Shown: piece after piece, positions 44,474-55,675 of the stretch | Layout: every line of letters begins with the position of its first letter | Position numbering within the stretch: the first letter of the stretch is position 1 | Origin: Catenaria anguillulae PL171 | Lineage: Eukaryota; Blastocladiomycota; Blastocladiomycetes; Blastocladiales; Catenariaceae | DNA length: 64,000 nucleotides | NCBI GenBank assembly: GCA_002102555.1 | Contig: MCFL01000011.1 | Span: forward strand, 248,001-312,000 | Reading direction: 5' to 3' | The notes under the pieces: generated by a model | Told to the model about the DNA's origin: nothing | Database searches by the model: none | Seen by the model: the letters and a program-made list of their open reading frames with translations, nothing else | Position numbers and translations under genes: made by a program

Positions 44474-45472
44474 TCAACGACGAGGTGACTGGGGACGCTT
44501 GGCCTGTTGCAGCTGCTGCTTGGCAGGTTGTTGTTGCTGCTTCGCGGCCTGCTGCTGCGGCTGCGGCTGCTTCTGAATCTGGGCTTGCTTGTACACGGGC
44601 AACTGCGACGACAACCATTGAGGAGCGACTGAAGCATCGAACAACCAGGCGCCCGAGTAGAAGGCATCGTCGGGCGAGGCATTCTTGGCCTTGACGGATC
44701 CCGCCTTGATGACCGAGGCGTTGGCATTGGCATTCGCCTTTTGCTGCTTCGGCGCAAGGTGCTGCTGCTGTTGCTGCTTGGCCGTCGCGGATCCGGATTG
44801 AGGACGCTGCTGCGCGAGCTGTTGGTTCGACTTGAGCTGGTGCTGCTGTTGAGTCGACGAGTGCGACGACGCCGACTGCTTGGGAAGCTGAGCCGACATC
44901 CATTGTGGGACGCGAGACGTGTCAAACAACCACGCGCCAGACAAGAAGGCATCATCAGGGTGTTCCTTGACGGGCGTCGGGCGGTACACTTGGGCATTTT
45001 GGCGTTGCTGATGCTGCTGCTGCTGTTGCTTGGATTGAGCAGGTGTAGCGGATTGTACACGCTGTTGCTGCGACTGTTGAAGAGCAGGCTTCTTGGTCGC
45101 GATCGATTGCTGTTGCTGAGCGGATTGCGGGCGAGCCTGAGACTGGTTGGTCGTCAAGGTCTGGGTCGGTTGCATGTTGCGAGGGTAGAATGGTTGGGCA
45201 TTCGTTGACAACTTGTTGTTGTTGTTTGGCGATTGAGGGCGAGCCTGGGATTGCTGCTGCAGCTGCTGCTTTGGCACCTGCTTCTGAACGGACTGTTGAG
45301 GCGATTGAGCACGCTGCTGGAGTTGTTGCTGCTGAGGTTTTGCCTGACCAGACTGGGGACGAGCGACAGCTTGGTGCTGCTGTTGGTTGGCCTGCTTGGT
45401 CTTGGCCGATTGCAGCTGCTGTTGCTGCTGAGCGACATGGTGCTTGGCAGATTGAACTTGAGTGCGACCCAT
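44474..45472 (-). CDS. Gln-rich protein with a duplicated DDAF-SGAWLFD motif, unknown
   Basis: Single exon, 332 residues from ATG 45472. About half the protein is polyglutamine-like sequence with Ser, Ala, Pro and Asn. Two copies of a compact motif stand out: one around residues 170-195 (PDDAFLSGAWLFD, ending VPQWMSAQLP) and one around 275-300 (PDDAFYSGAWLFD, ending APQWLSSQLP). They are about 100 residues apart and nearly identical, including the Trp and Pro positions, while everything between is low-complexity. That pattern implies a selected short binding module in a disordered carrier. Recurrent RPQS phrases also occur. I recognise no family. The Q-rich context suggests RNA granules or transcriptional assemblies (inference). 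No signal peptide or membrane segment. Confidence 0.8.
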   Translation of the reverse strand: MGRTQVQSAKHHVAQQQQQLQSAKTKQANQQQHQAVARPQSGQAKPQQQQLQQRAQSPQQSVQKQVPKQQLQQQSQARPQSPNNNNKLSTNAQPFYPRNMQPTQTLTTNQSQARPQSAQQQQSIATKKPALQQSQQQRVQSATPAQSKQQQQQHQQRQNAQVYRPTPVKEHPDDAFLSGAWLFDTSRVPQWMSAQLPKQSASSHSSTQQQHQLKSNQQLAQQRPQSGSATAKQQQQQHLAPKQQKANANANASVIKAGSVKAKNASPDDAFYSGAWLFDASVAPQWLSSQLPVYKQAQIQKQPQPQQQAAKQQQQPAKQQLQQAKRPQSPRR

Positions 45473-46102
45473 GGTGGATGTTCTTGTGCTCGTCGAGTAA
45501 GTAGAGAGTTTGGTGAGTTGCGTTGGATATTACTTGATGATGCTCAGATGAATGGGACGATTTGGACGGGCGGTCGGTCGGGCTTTATGGGATTGGGTCA
45601 GCTACATGTGGATCGAGGAACATGCACATTTTTTCTCATGAGGCGGTCGCCCCTGTGCTTGTGCTTCACTTTCAGCTGTGATCAATCGCTAGCTTTGATT
45701 GGCGGTTGGTTGATTGGCTGTTGGTTGGTTGGTTGGTTGATTGGTTGGTTGGTTGTCCATCCCTTGGTAACGCGTCGTCCTCAAGTGGTTGTTGGTCACA
45801 TTCCCACGTCTGCCAGCACACGGTCGCCGATTCAACAATTGTGGATCCGTGTAGCCACACACAGCTGACATATGGCGAGAACACATATGTGGTGCATCGC
45901 CAATTTGCAAGTTGCCATGCGAAGCGGAGGCGTGCGGTACGCCTTACGAATGGCGACTCGAAGCGCAAAGTGCAATGGATGATCGATTGTTTACTCACTC
46001 TCTCTTGCCTTTCTCCCCGCTGACGATAACGCACGCCGGCGATACTAGACGGAAATGAGTGGAATGAGGTTGCAAACGTGAAAGATTTTGAGACTCAACG
46101 CA
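45473..46102. other. Divergent intergenic region, Gln-rich gene (-) and CCDC191-like gene (+)
   Basis: A promoter interval for two divergent genes. It includes a tetranucleotide repeat (45706-45755). No coding sequence is called. Confidence 0.45.
45706..45755. repeat. TTGG/ATTG-type microsatellite
   Basis: About twelve tandem tetranucleotide units of the form TTGG with interspersed TTGA/TTGG variants, within the promoter interval. Confidence 0.85.
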
Positions 46103-48705
46103 ATGTACTCGAATGGATTCGCAAAACACACCAGGTCGTCCAAAGGACAACCCTCCGCCGTGAGTTTTGACAGAGGAATGGAAGACTATGGTCACAATGA
46201 CCTTTTCGTAGGCGACCATTATGACTCAATGCCAGACCCTGCTTTACCCATGTCACTTTACAGCCTTCCCCAGCTCGATCTCGCTCGGCTCGAGTACTTG
46301 AACAGCAACCCGACAATGCAGCGCATGATGGATTGTCCGATTGATCTTGAACCTATTCTGCCTGATGGTGATGCTGTTGGCGAGTATGAATGGTCCTCAA
46401 GGGCTACCCAGTTGCCGCCATCAACTCTCTCGTCTCAAAAGATGCAGTCGAGTAGTAAGTTCACAAAGAAGCCTGTCGCTTCCCGGCACAGTGGATGTCA
46501 CGCTCGACGATCTGGACCCACTCCTGGCAGCCATGCGCGGCTGTCAGTCGACGAGTACCAGCTCAACCACAGCCTATCTGTGCGGAACCATGATAGCACC
46601 ACAGGGTAGCGCAGTAGGCCCGTCACCCTCGGGCAAGTCTGCGCTCGAGCGAGCTCGCCGCGATCGCTCGCTTCGCAAACTCCACCAGCAACGTTCTGCA
46701 ATGCGCGCTATGACTCAAGCGCAGATTGCGCGATGCCTCGCCGTTGAACCCGAGGCAGATCCCGAGTTGTGCGACAATGTCAAGACTCAGCGATTGGTCA
46801 TGGAGCAAAAGAAATGTGAGCAAGAAGAACGTAAAATGCAAGAAGCGGCCCGCAAGATGCAGATCGAGTTGCAGGTGAGGATAGCCAAAGAGCAAGAAGA
46901 AGCCCGTCGCCAGCAACGGGAAGCGAGACAGCGCATGATCTTGGAGCGAGTAGAGCAGTATTGCGCAGTCCGAGAGAAGCATGTGCTCATGGTATGGTCA
47001 TGGTGTATTCGCATTTCTATCTCTTGAGAAAATCCGAGAACAAGCGACTTGACACAGGCACTGTTATGCAAACAGAGGGCATTTCTTGCATGGAGGCATC
47101 TCGCTAGTCGCACGCACTTGGCGGTCGCTCGAGTCACCACTCGGCATGTTTGGTTCGAAAAGCGCAACTGGCTACGCACATGGTGTAGAAAAGCCATCAA
47201 GCTGAGGAACGATCGGTAAATATGACCTTTTCGCCATGATTTCTCGAGTGTTGAATGAGCTCTCACACAAGTATGCATAACTTTGTGCAGTGAATCCCAG
47301 CAAGCAATCCTACAACTTCGCAAGCAGGCCGAGCGCGAGCACTTGGCCACCCGCCACCACCGCAAGACCACACTCTCTCGCATGTTTTGCGCATGGACTG
47401 CTTATGTCACCATGAGCAAGCACGAGTCTGCTCTGGAAGCCATGCACCGGGATCGAAAGCGCAAGATTGATGCACTGCTCTCGAAACTGAATGAGCACGC
47501 AACTTGAACTGACATCACTGGCAGCCTCGGCCGAGCCTCCACCGACTCCAAGTGTTGCGCTTATTCCCACGGACAACACGCACGGACTACCGCCTGCCCC
47601 AACAAAGTCGAACGAAAGCAACGCGCCAAGCAAGAGAAAAGTACCTCCACCACCACCGTCATTCCTTACAGCCATGCAACAGCGCGAGCAGCGACGCGCC
47701 GCCCTGAAGCAAGCCAGACTTGCGAGGCAGGCTGCGGCAGAGCTTGTGGCCCGGGAAGCAGCACGCAAAGCCGTTGAGGAGCAAGAGCGGATCAGACGGA
47801 AGAGAAGCAGGCGCAGCTCGAGGCCGACCGCGCGGCCAAGGAGGCCATGGAGCGCGAGCGTGAGGAGCGGCAGAGGCAGCTGACCACAGCAATAGAGTTT
47901 GCTCGGCAAGCGGCCCTCAAGTACCGTGGGATTCGGCCGTGGAAGCGGGCGGTGGTCAAGTTGGAAATGATGGAGAGGAAAGCAACGGAGTGGCGAGTGG
48001 AGCGGCAAAAGAAGGAAGCGTGGAGGAGATGGGTGTTGGTGATGAGGAAACGGTGGGAGGGCAGGGAGCAGATGGCGGACGCTCACTGTGCGAGCCGAGC
48101 GTTGGTCGAGGTGTTGCACCACTGGAAACAGGGACTGGCCACTCGAGTCGAGGCGTGGGATTCCGCAATCATGCATCGTGACGCAAGGCTGAGAACTGCA
48201 GTCATTCGCACTTGGAAGCAAGCAGCGACACAACACAAGGCCGACCGTGAAGCATCTGAGCAGGCGGCCAATGCTCGAGTCGATGAAATGGCTCTCCGGT
48301 ATGCCATTTCCTAAATCCCAATGCCTCATCAGTGCTCGCTGACTGGTGAAGCAAAAACAGAGTGCTGCCGCGACGATGTTTTCGGCGATGGCAAGCATTC
48401 GTCAAGCAGGCCAAGGACGAACGGTGGAAAGAGTATCGCCGAGCCACGATGCGAAACAAGATTCGGGTATGTTGTGAGCGAATGAGGGAATGCCTGATCC
48501 AGGTCACTCACACCAAGTATGTATGTTTCGACAACGACAGGGATGGCTGGACGACTCGTCCTCGTTGGCCAAGCTGTGCTCGCAAGTTTCCATCTTGCCA
48601 ACGGATCCGGTGACTGCCTCCACCGTGTTGAAGAGCATCATTGTCGACTCGGGCAGCCACGGTAGTCTGCCGCCCCTCGACCACAGTGCAAGCGGCAACA
48701 ATTAG
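46103..48705 (+). CDS. CCDC191/Sfi1-like coiled-coil protein, frame-broken
   Basis: Coiled-coil protein with Sfi1-type spaced Trp helices, as in centrosome or basal-body proteins such as CCDC191. The start is ATG 46103. Firm splice sites: donor 46455 (gtaagt), intron 46992-47057, donor 47215, intron 48467-48540 and the final exon 48541-48705. Helices read ALERARRDRSLRKLHQQR, RAFLAWRHLASRTHL, RKRNWLRTWCRKAIKLRND, SRMFCAWTAYVTM, KRAVVKLEMMERKATEWRV and CFRRWQAFVKQAKDERWKEY. Three places change frame without a usable intron: about 47158 (after VWFE), 47500 (after LNEHA) and 47800 (inside a charged helix, after EEQER). Each fits a one-base gain or loss. The order of helices and matching spacing argue for one gene; whether it is intact cannot be told here. 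Its likely cell role is at the flagellar base of zoospores (inference). Confidence 0.65.
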
Positions 48706-48811
48706 ACTCGAGGAGGCGCCAGGCCAGAATGAATTACGAGATGGTTGGGAGGTAGTGTATGATTCAAGAAAGACAAAGAATACAGAATACAGAGCGCATG
48801 TGTGACAAGTT

Positions 48812-48839
48812 AATGAATGAATGAATGAATGAATGAATG
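48812..48839. repeat. ATGA/TGAA microsatellite
   Basis: Seven tandem copies of a four-base unit immediately beyond the stop codon of the glutaminyl cyclase gene (minus strand), so within its 3' untranslated region. Confidence 0.9.
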
Positions 48840-48841
48840 GA

Positions 48842-50316
48842 TTAGGGGACACTCCACCTGAGCTGCAATGTATCCACACAATACGCTGTCATGATCCGAG
48901 CCAAGTTGATGATCGTGTCCTTGTCGAGCGCGCTCCCGTCGTCGGCCAGCGTGTGCCACACGCGCGGAAACTCGGCGGGAATCAAGTGTACGATGGGGAC
49001 TCCGCGACGCATGAATGGAACGTGGTCGTCCTCAATCTGGTAGTTGATAAACGGCTGCTTGTCGACTTCGGGGTGAAAGTACCGGTTGACCGAGTTTGTG
49101 CTCGAGCCACTGCTGCCGATGCGAAACAAGTTGAACCGGGTCGTGCGAAGCTGCTCGTCCCAATACGCGAGCCGTGAAAAGTGCGACGCCGTGGACCGCT
49201 GCAAGTTGTACACGGTCGTTTGTGGGGCACCCAGCAGGTCCAAGAGCACAAATGCCGAAATCGACTGCAACACGGTCACTTCGGGGTTGCTCGGCAGCCG
49301 CTCCCGCTCCCATTTCTGGGCCAAATGCCGCGACCCGTACAGAGAGTCCGTGTCGGACCACTGAAGCCAAGCCTCTTCGCCATCGAAAAAGATGAGCTGG
49401 AGCGATGTATCGGGCGGCGTGCGGATTGCATCCAGTGCGGGCTTGAGCGTGGCGGCCAGTTCCAGGAGAATGGCGCAGGGTGCGGCCGAGTCGGTGGCGC
49501 CAATGAATGCGCCGGTTTCAAACCATTTGCTGTCATAGTGCGCGGCAAGGACCAGCCGTTTGCGCGCAGCCGGGTGGCGGGTGGCAACAATGTTGGCGAA
49601 GGGTTTTTTGCCCATGGGCGTCGATTCTTCAAATGAATCCAGCTCCTACATATACATAGTTGCATTTTGAATTGGTCACGGAAAATCGATAATGGGAAAG
49701 CAAGGAAGGAAGTGAGTGGACGCACAATGGTCCACCCGCCGATCTCGTTGAGCGAGTTGACAATGTGATCTTTTGCCTTGGCGTGTGACGGTGTCCCCGG
49801 GACTCGCTCAACGAGCAAAGGCGGGAGATACTTGTCCCAGACTCGAGACGGGTCTGGCACATTGGCAGATGACAGTAACTTGGCAATGGTGGATTCCGTC
49901 GCATTCAATGGTGCGGATTTTGTGCCAGTCGTGTCGGTCCCTGCAGAAGAAGACGAGCTTCCTGACCCCGACCAAGATGCGGCAAGAAGCGACATAACCG
50001 TGATGAGGAGAAAAGTGATGGCCCCGCCAACAAGCACAGCCCGGCGCTTCTGGTTGCGTGGCATGACCTGAAACCGAGCCAGTGTCCTGCTCAGTGGATT
50101 CGTGGAGCCATGAAGACGCCGGCTGTTGCGTGCAGCAGTCGTGGCATTGGGGCCAGCGTCATCACCATCGAAGCGGCGCATTGGAATGCCGCCGCCAATG
50201 CTGGCGTCGGCCATGATGTTGATGGGGACTGTCGCAGAGTCAATATCTTGGTCGGGAAGGGTGCGAAGGCCGGCAGTTGGGCTGCGGCGAGTTGCATGGC
50301 GATTGGAGCGTCCCAT
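48842..50316 (-). CDS. QPCTL: Glutaminyl-peptide cyclotransferase, Golgi-type (QPCTL-like)
   Basis: Converts N-terminal Gln (or Glu) of peptides to pyroglutamate with a single zinc ion. Two exons: 50316-49726 and 49645-48842, 464 residues, 80-nt intron. After about 75 cytosolic residues there is one membrane helix (VLVGGAITFLLITVMSLLAA), so a type II anchored, Golgi-lumen enzyme like QPCTL is expected. Catalytic features: zinc Asp in ATDSAAPCA, general-base Glu in FFDGEEAWLQW followed by DSLYGSRHLA, and the C-terminal DDHVPFMRRGVPIVHLIP and VWHT segments holding the remaining Asp and His ligands. Splicing gives WTIELDSFEESTP, exactly the family sequence around this position. An in-frame extension upstream of 50316 exists but lacks features. 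Divergent from the multidomain gene at 50506. Confidence 0.92.
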
Positions 50317-50505
50317 TGTGCATATGTACGATACGAATGTATCAATATTCCGTCCGCAGCTACCGGCAGGGCGGCCACCGACACAAAAACTGACGCACCT
50401 TTGATCTCGCTGTCGGCTCATGAAACGTTCGCATATTGACGACAGCATACGACAGCATCGCACGAGTCTTACAGAACCCGGGGCATATGTAGCAAATTGC
50501 ACCCA

Positions 50506-53500
50506 ATGAAAACTCTCAAGCATGCCCTGGGCCAGCGCCTGGTCAAGTGCGGAAAAGCCTTGCTCGATCAAAGGCAGGATGCCATTCCCGAACCAGCCAG
50601 AGCCGATGGCAAGAGCCCCACACTCGCGAGCAATACCCTTGACGTGGATCGCGGCTCTGCTGGCCTTTCAGGAAGTACGAGTATTGCGAGCAGCTCGACA
50701 GTTGGGCCAGTAGAAGCGTCAGCTCCCAAGCACACAAAGCCTTCTGCAAACGAACCAATCAAGACCGTCACAATTTCAGCACCTCAGGTCGATACTGATG
50801 CCATTATCCACCCAACTTGCCAGTCCACTCAAGACCAGTCTGCGACCAACGTCTTGTCGAAAATTACCGGATACATCCGCACCGTGAAAGGTCACACGGC
50901 CCAAATCGAATCTGCAGCCATTTTTTTGGACAAGATCACTGGGAAAAAGTCCCCTTTTGGAACAGGAGAGGCGGCTGTAATGGTCAAGGATTTTCTGAAG
51001 CGCTTTTTCGAAGGGAGTTCCTGGAGCGGAACAGTTTATTGCATGCGTTGAAGTCCGTCTGTCCTCGTTGGCACTGATTCTCTGTGTGCTGCCATTCACG
51101 AGATCAATACACTGACGCTCTTTCCACTTTCGTTGCATTTCTGCACAGATCATTCTTGACCATGAGGCTGCATTTCGGGCCAGTCACAACCGGGCCAGCG
51201 ATTTGTATGACAAAGTCATTTTCGTCCTGCAGTCAACAGCAAGTTTGTACTCTGATGACTGGACAGTCGACTCGCGACCAGTCAATTGGGTACTCAAGAA
51301 TCTCAAGTCAGCGATCGAAGAGTGTTTGGTTCTGTTTGAATCGTATCGCAAGCGTGGGTTTTGGAGCAAGGTATGTACATACGTGGACAAGTCTACTGGG
51401 CAGCGTTCATCCGCCATGTCTCATTCGGGACACTTTTTTCCCGTCAGCTCATCTTTGCCCATCAAATCGTTGGTCGATTCGCATCCGCTGACAGCACACT
51501 CAAAGATACTCTTGAATACCTTAACTTTCTCCTCATGGTCGATTCCCGCCAGCAAGCGGCCGATTCAGCTGCAAAATTATGCGCCGTCCTCAACTCGCAC
51601 TCGCACTTTCCCAAACCGAGCGGGCTGTCGAAAAAGGAGCAGCAAGTCCAGTCAGCCATTAGCAAGGCCAATGGGGGAATTGAATCCATCCAGCGCGATC
51701 CGAGCGCCATCCAACATATTGCCGTCGAACTATCAGATTACACTCCGTTGACTGAGGACGATGTGCAAGAGCTCCAGGTCGACTTCAACACGTATTGCTC
51801 GGAAATGAAAAATGCCATGTCAGCCATCCTTCAGCGTTTAGATTCCCAGGGTGCAGACATTACCGAGACCAAGAACAAGCTTATTGACCTTGCTGACCGC
51901 GGTTCCATGTTTGTCCAAATCGCTTGCCCCGCTGTTCGCATTGTTTGGATCAAGGCAGGATGGGGAGCACGAGTCAAGCTGACCGAGTTTCAAGACGTGA
52001 TTGTGGAGGAGATGCGAACAGAGGTTGAGCACGAGATACACATGCTGGTAAGCCGAGGCGCTGACGGGATCGAGTATGTCGGTCAGGGACAAGCCATCTA
52101 CTCTCGAGAGTCGGCCATAGCGACATTGACTGCGTTCACGAAGAGGCTCAAGTTTTGGGGCCTCAGTGCAGAGTCGGCAAGCATCCCGACAAAGGCGGCA
52201 GTCATGGCCGAGGTGGCGAGGCGCTTCCAGCACTTTTCTACATTGCTTCAGTACATGGATGTGGATGCTGTACGTTTGATTCCTACTTTGTATACCTACT
52301 TCCATCTGATGTTGTGGATACTCAAGCTTGTCTCCCTCCCAGTCCGGAACACTGTCGCCAGCTGAAGTCAATTCTTTCTTTCTTGTCAGCAGTTGGACCT
52401 TGCTGGACTACTTCCGCTATTTGACCATATATCTGCCCAAATCGGAATATGATGGGTATGGATCCAAATACCGAACCGCTTGATTTGTGGTTGACGACAG
52501 CGGGAAACTGACGACACGCGAGGAAAAATGATACAGATTTGTTGAGCTCCAGGCCAGGTTCAAGTCGCTCGTCGACAAAATGGGCGACTTGACAACCGAT
52601 ACCAGCTTCCCATGTGCCAGCTTTTTATGTGCGGCCCATCACTTGCTTCAAGAGCTCCAGATGCAAGCAGGCTCTGAACGTCACGCCATGAAGTGGACCA
52701 ATTTCCGAACAACCATGCTACCATTGCTCGACAAAAAGACGTTGAAAAGCAAGATGCCACCCTGGGATGAGGACGCAATTCCCCATCAACACATGCTTCC
52801 TGCGGTTCGGCAGTTGCACAAGATTAAGCGAGTCGTTGCCCAGGTCGAGCAGGTCCTTGAGGAAAAAAGGATCAAGTCTCAGGATGCTCTGCTTGTTTGG
52901 CGCCGCCTCCTCAAGCCGAATTTCAGCGACTTGTTGAAAGCAACTCAAGATTGGGCGCCAGGCGCTGCGGCTGTGCTTGAAGAATTGCTTGATTCGGCAA
53001 GTGTATGGTATTCGGATCAAGGTCACTTGTACACAGACGCAGAACCAGATTCCGACACATGTAAAGCGTTAGCAAAGTGTGCGTTCACCTGTTTGGCCGT
53101 ATCATAACTCTGCCACTGTCCAGTTTGACCTTCCTTATGTATCTCCTTCTCAGATACATGCATGTATTCGACTCCAACCCGTCCGCTTATTGGTACAGCT
53201 TGGTTCCCACACAATTTGCCGCCGCATAATCAACGGCCATCAAACGCAGTTGTCGGCGGCACAGTGCGCAATCATCTAGTTTACCTGACGAAATGCGATC
53301 TGGCCTCTACGGATGGACGCTGGCATCAGGTTTGTGGGTATGCATACGAGTCAGTCACGGCAGATGGATTGGTTGTCATGGCGCCAAATGGTCCAATCGT
53401 GCCCGACATGCAATACTCTTGGTTGCTACACGTACGTCGCCAGGTTCGCAATCCAAACGCAATCAGCTCCCCTCACATCGAGATTCTTCACATCAGGAAC

Positions 53501-54881
53501 GTGACCCGAGAAGAAGTGAAGACTCGAGCATCTTTGTTCCAGTCCCGTCTCGCGGCACTTGGGTCACGTTTGATCTCGAGAGCGTCCCGAATCCCTGCTC
53601 TGCTATGGTACGCTCGGATTTTGAAGAGATCTTACTTGCGTTCAATCGCCTAACGATAAAGATTCTGGAATTCTTTTTCTTTTGCAACTTGTAGCTAGGT
53701 CACGGTCAGGGGACGTCCACAGCGTGGCTGGGTCGCGCTTGTATCCCAAACGGAAACGCGTCGGCATACTCGCTCCCAACGCAAAGCCAAAACGAAATCT
53801 CTGGCTCGGATCCCGACGTTGTGGGTGGTGGTGGAACAGGCGCGGACCACGTTCGCGGCAATGACCTGCTCCCCGGCACGATATTCCTCCATCGCGGGCA
53901 GCTCGAGTTCATGACATCCCGGCTGGAACCCAACGGATCCACAACTGTGCTTTCCACGATTGCAAACGGTGGTCGGGATGTGTTCATTTCCGCAAAAGAC
54001 GCTTCTAGATCGTACAATTATGTGCACATCCCGCGCTCGGGCAAGAATGCCATATCCTTTTCGCTGCTCGAAATGCAACGGAACCAATCATGGAACCAGT
54101 TCTACACGCGATTCGATTGGATGCCTTTGGTTGCCGAGGGCAGAGACATTGACGGTTGCGTCTATGAGCCCGTGGTTATGTGTGGAAAGCCATACTTGCC
54201 TGGCTACCTTGCTTGGTGCCTCGGCCCGTCCAGCGTGCACCTTGGCATGTGTTTCCCATCCGTCAGCCGAGAGCTGGCCTTCTACTATGCGCCGGCGGGC
54301 AGCGGCCAAGTCAAGGTGGGAGGCGACGAGGCGTTGATTCCGACCAGCAAATTTCTCGTCCTTATGAGCAAGAACGACGACAGTGAAACTCAAGCTGAGG
54401 CAAGCAAATCGTCCCTCAACTACCCAGCCCCAACCTGCTATGGCTCCCAAGCCCTTTGCTTTCAGGGAATGAGTGGAACGGCGCTGTTTTGCAGCTCTTT
54501 TTGGTGTCCACAGCCGAAACGCAAGAGCCAGTTCCTGTTACTCGGCAACAAAATCGGAACTTGATTCCATCCTTTGGTGGTACGAAATGCACGACCAGTC
54601 GATGTTTCTGGAGGAAGGCGAGCTGACTTCATTCATAATTCCACATACTTGTTGCCACTGTGCCTCTAGCGTTGGGCCGAGGAGCATTTACCGTCAGAAG
54701 CGGACCAACCATCAACGACCAAAAACCTTTGATTATGCCTCCACCGACCACCGCCTCATTGACAGACACGGTCCGGACAGAGTACTTGTACATGGCCCTC
54801 TTGTCGAGCAAAGAAAAGCATTCGCAACCGTTCAACATCATGATGCAAACGCCCGTTCCGTCCCCACGCAATGGGACATGA
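50506..54881 (+). CDS. Multidomain protein: MLKL/HeLo-like helical bundle, EF-hand, DM9/DUF3421-like C-terminus
   Basis: Ten exons join in phase to 1,209 residues: 50506-51033, 51149-51370, 51448-52269, 52343-52455, 52537-53078, 53154-53431, 53497-53607, 53695-54382, 54466-54579 and 54670-54881. Residues 1-120 are a Ser/Thr-rich linker. Residues about 125-300 form amphipathic helices; WVLKNLKSAIEECLVLFESY, then KRGFWSK and a following long helix, resemble four-helix membrane-acting N-domains of MLKL/HeLo type. A canonical EF-hand loop (DVDASGTLSPAE) sits at about 521-532, split by the 73-nt intron after DVDA. More helices follow to about 740. The C-terminal 460 residues are beta-rich; NAVVGGTVRNHLVYLTKC and LGHGQGTSTAWLGRAC resemble tandem DM9/DUF3421 lectin repeats. 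No kinase, NACHT or transmembrane segment is seen. I infer a calcium-responsive, carbohydrate-sensing membrane-acting protein. The exon chain is well supported; the domain calls are moderate. Confidence 0.72.
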
Positions 54882-55602
54882 TATACTTGTCATAGTGTCG
54901 TGAGCCGCGTCCATGTATCCCTGTCATTACTCTGGACTGTCTCGATTCTGTTGATTGATTTGCCTGCAATTATCAGTACAACATTAAGTTTGATCGGTCA
55001 GGCAGAGCGCATGCACACCTCATTACTTGCCAAGCCAAGGCAGAAAACTTTCAGAAAAGGGATGCAACGTCTGTTTCCGTGATCAGTCCATGTGAGACAA
55101 GTGTGTAACGATGATATCGGCCGTTACAGACATTAGGGACAAGACATGACTTTCGGAAATTGAGGCAAAAAATGTTCAATTTGAATAGGTACAGAGCTCC
55201 ACATGGATGAGCGCACGTTGGTGACGCTGCAGAGACGTTGAGGGGAATGGGCAGCAACAATGAGGTTGAGCGGCAGAAACCTCTGCTTGCCAACACATCT
55301 CAAACGCTGGATTCTGTGCCAAATCGCAATGAATTATGAAGGAACGGCCCCATTGATATTCCTTTGTCATTCACACCCGAATGGGAATGGGAGAGCCTCA
55401 CAAGGAACTTGTGAACCTGTGCGTCCTCCACCCGAACACATGTCTTGGTCGTTTCCGAGCGCAGCTGTGGAGCCATTTCAGTCATTTTACATCTGTGACA
55501 GTCTAAACGAACCCTTTTCTTGCAGTGCGACGCATCCGCATTTCCTCGGCTGCTTGGTTCAGACGTATAAAAAGGACCATGTTTCCCTATATAACAAGAA
55601 GA
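54882..55602. other. Intergenic region multidomain gene to tRNA-Arg
   Basis: The 3' flank of the multidomain gene, then sequence upstream of tRNA-Arg. Small frames (under 140 codons) show no domain. No gene is seen. Confidence 0.45.
55566..55573 (+). promoter_or_regulatory. TATA-like element upstream of tRNA-Arg
   Basis: TATAAAAA lies 37 bases before the first tRNA nucleotide, the spacing at which some fungi place a polymerase III TATA box in addition to internal A and B boxes. Position is the only evidence. Confidence 0.4.
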
Positions 55603-55675
55603 GGTCCTATGGCCAAATGGATAAGGCGCCTGACTACGGATCAGGAGATTCCAGGTTCGATCCCTGGTAGGATCG
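55603..55675 (+). tRNA. tRNA-Arg (anticodon ACG)
   Basis: A 73-nt cloverleaf with acceptor GGTCCTA/TAGGATC (one G-U pair), D-arm GCC/GGC, anticodon stem CCTGA/TCAGG around loop CTACGGA (anticodon ACG, read as ICG for CGU/CGC/CGA), T-arm CCAGG-TTCGATC-CCTGG and discriminator G. No intron. A TTTT terminator follows at 55683-55686. Confidence 0.95.

Noticed and set aside
44741-45472. CAG/CTG repeat tract as a CRISPR-like or satellite array
   Set aside because: No regular repeat-spacer spacing; it encodes polyglutamine in an intact gene.
53079-53153. Splitting the multidomain gene into two genes at this intron
   Set aside because: A gtgcgt donor and tctcag acceptor join the flanking frames in phase, and no promoter-sized gap exists.
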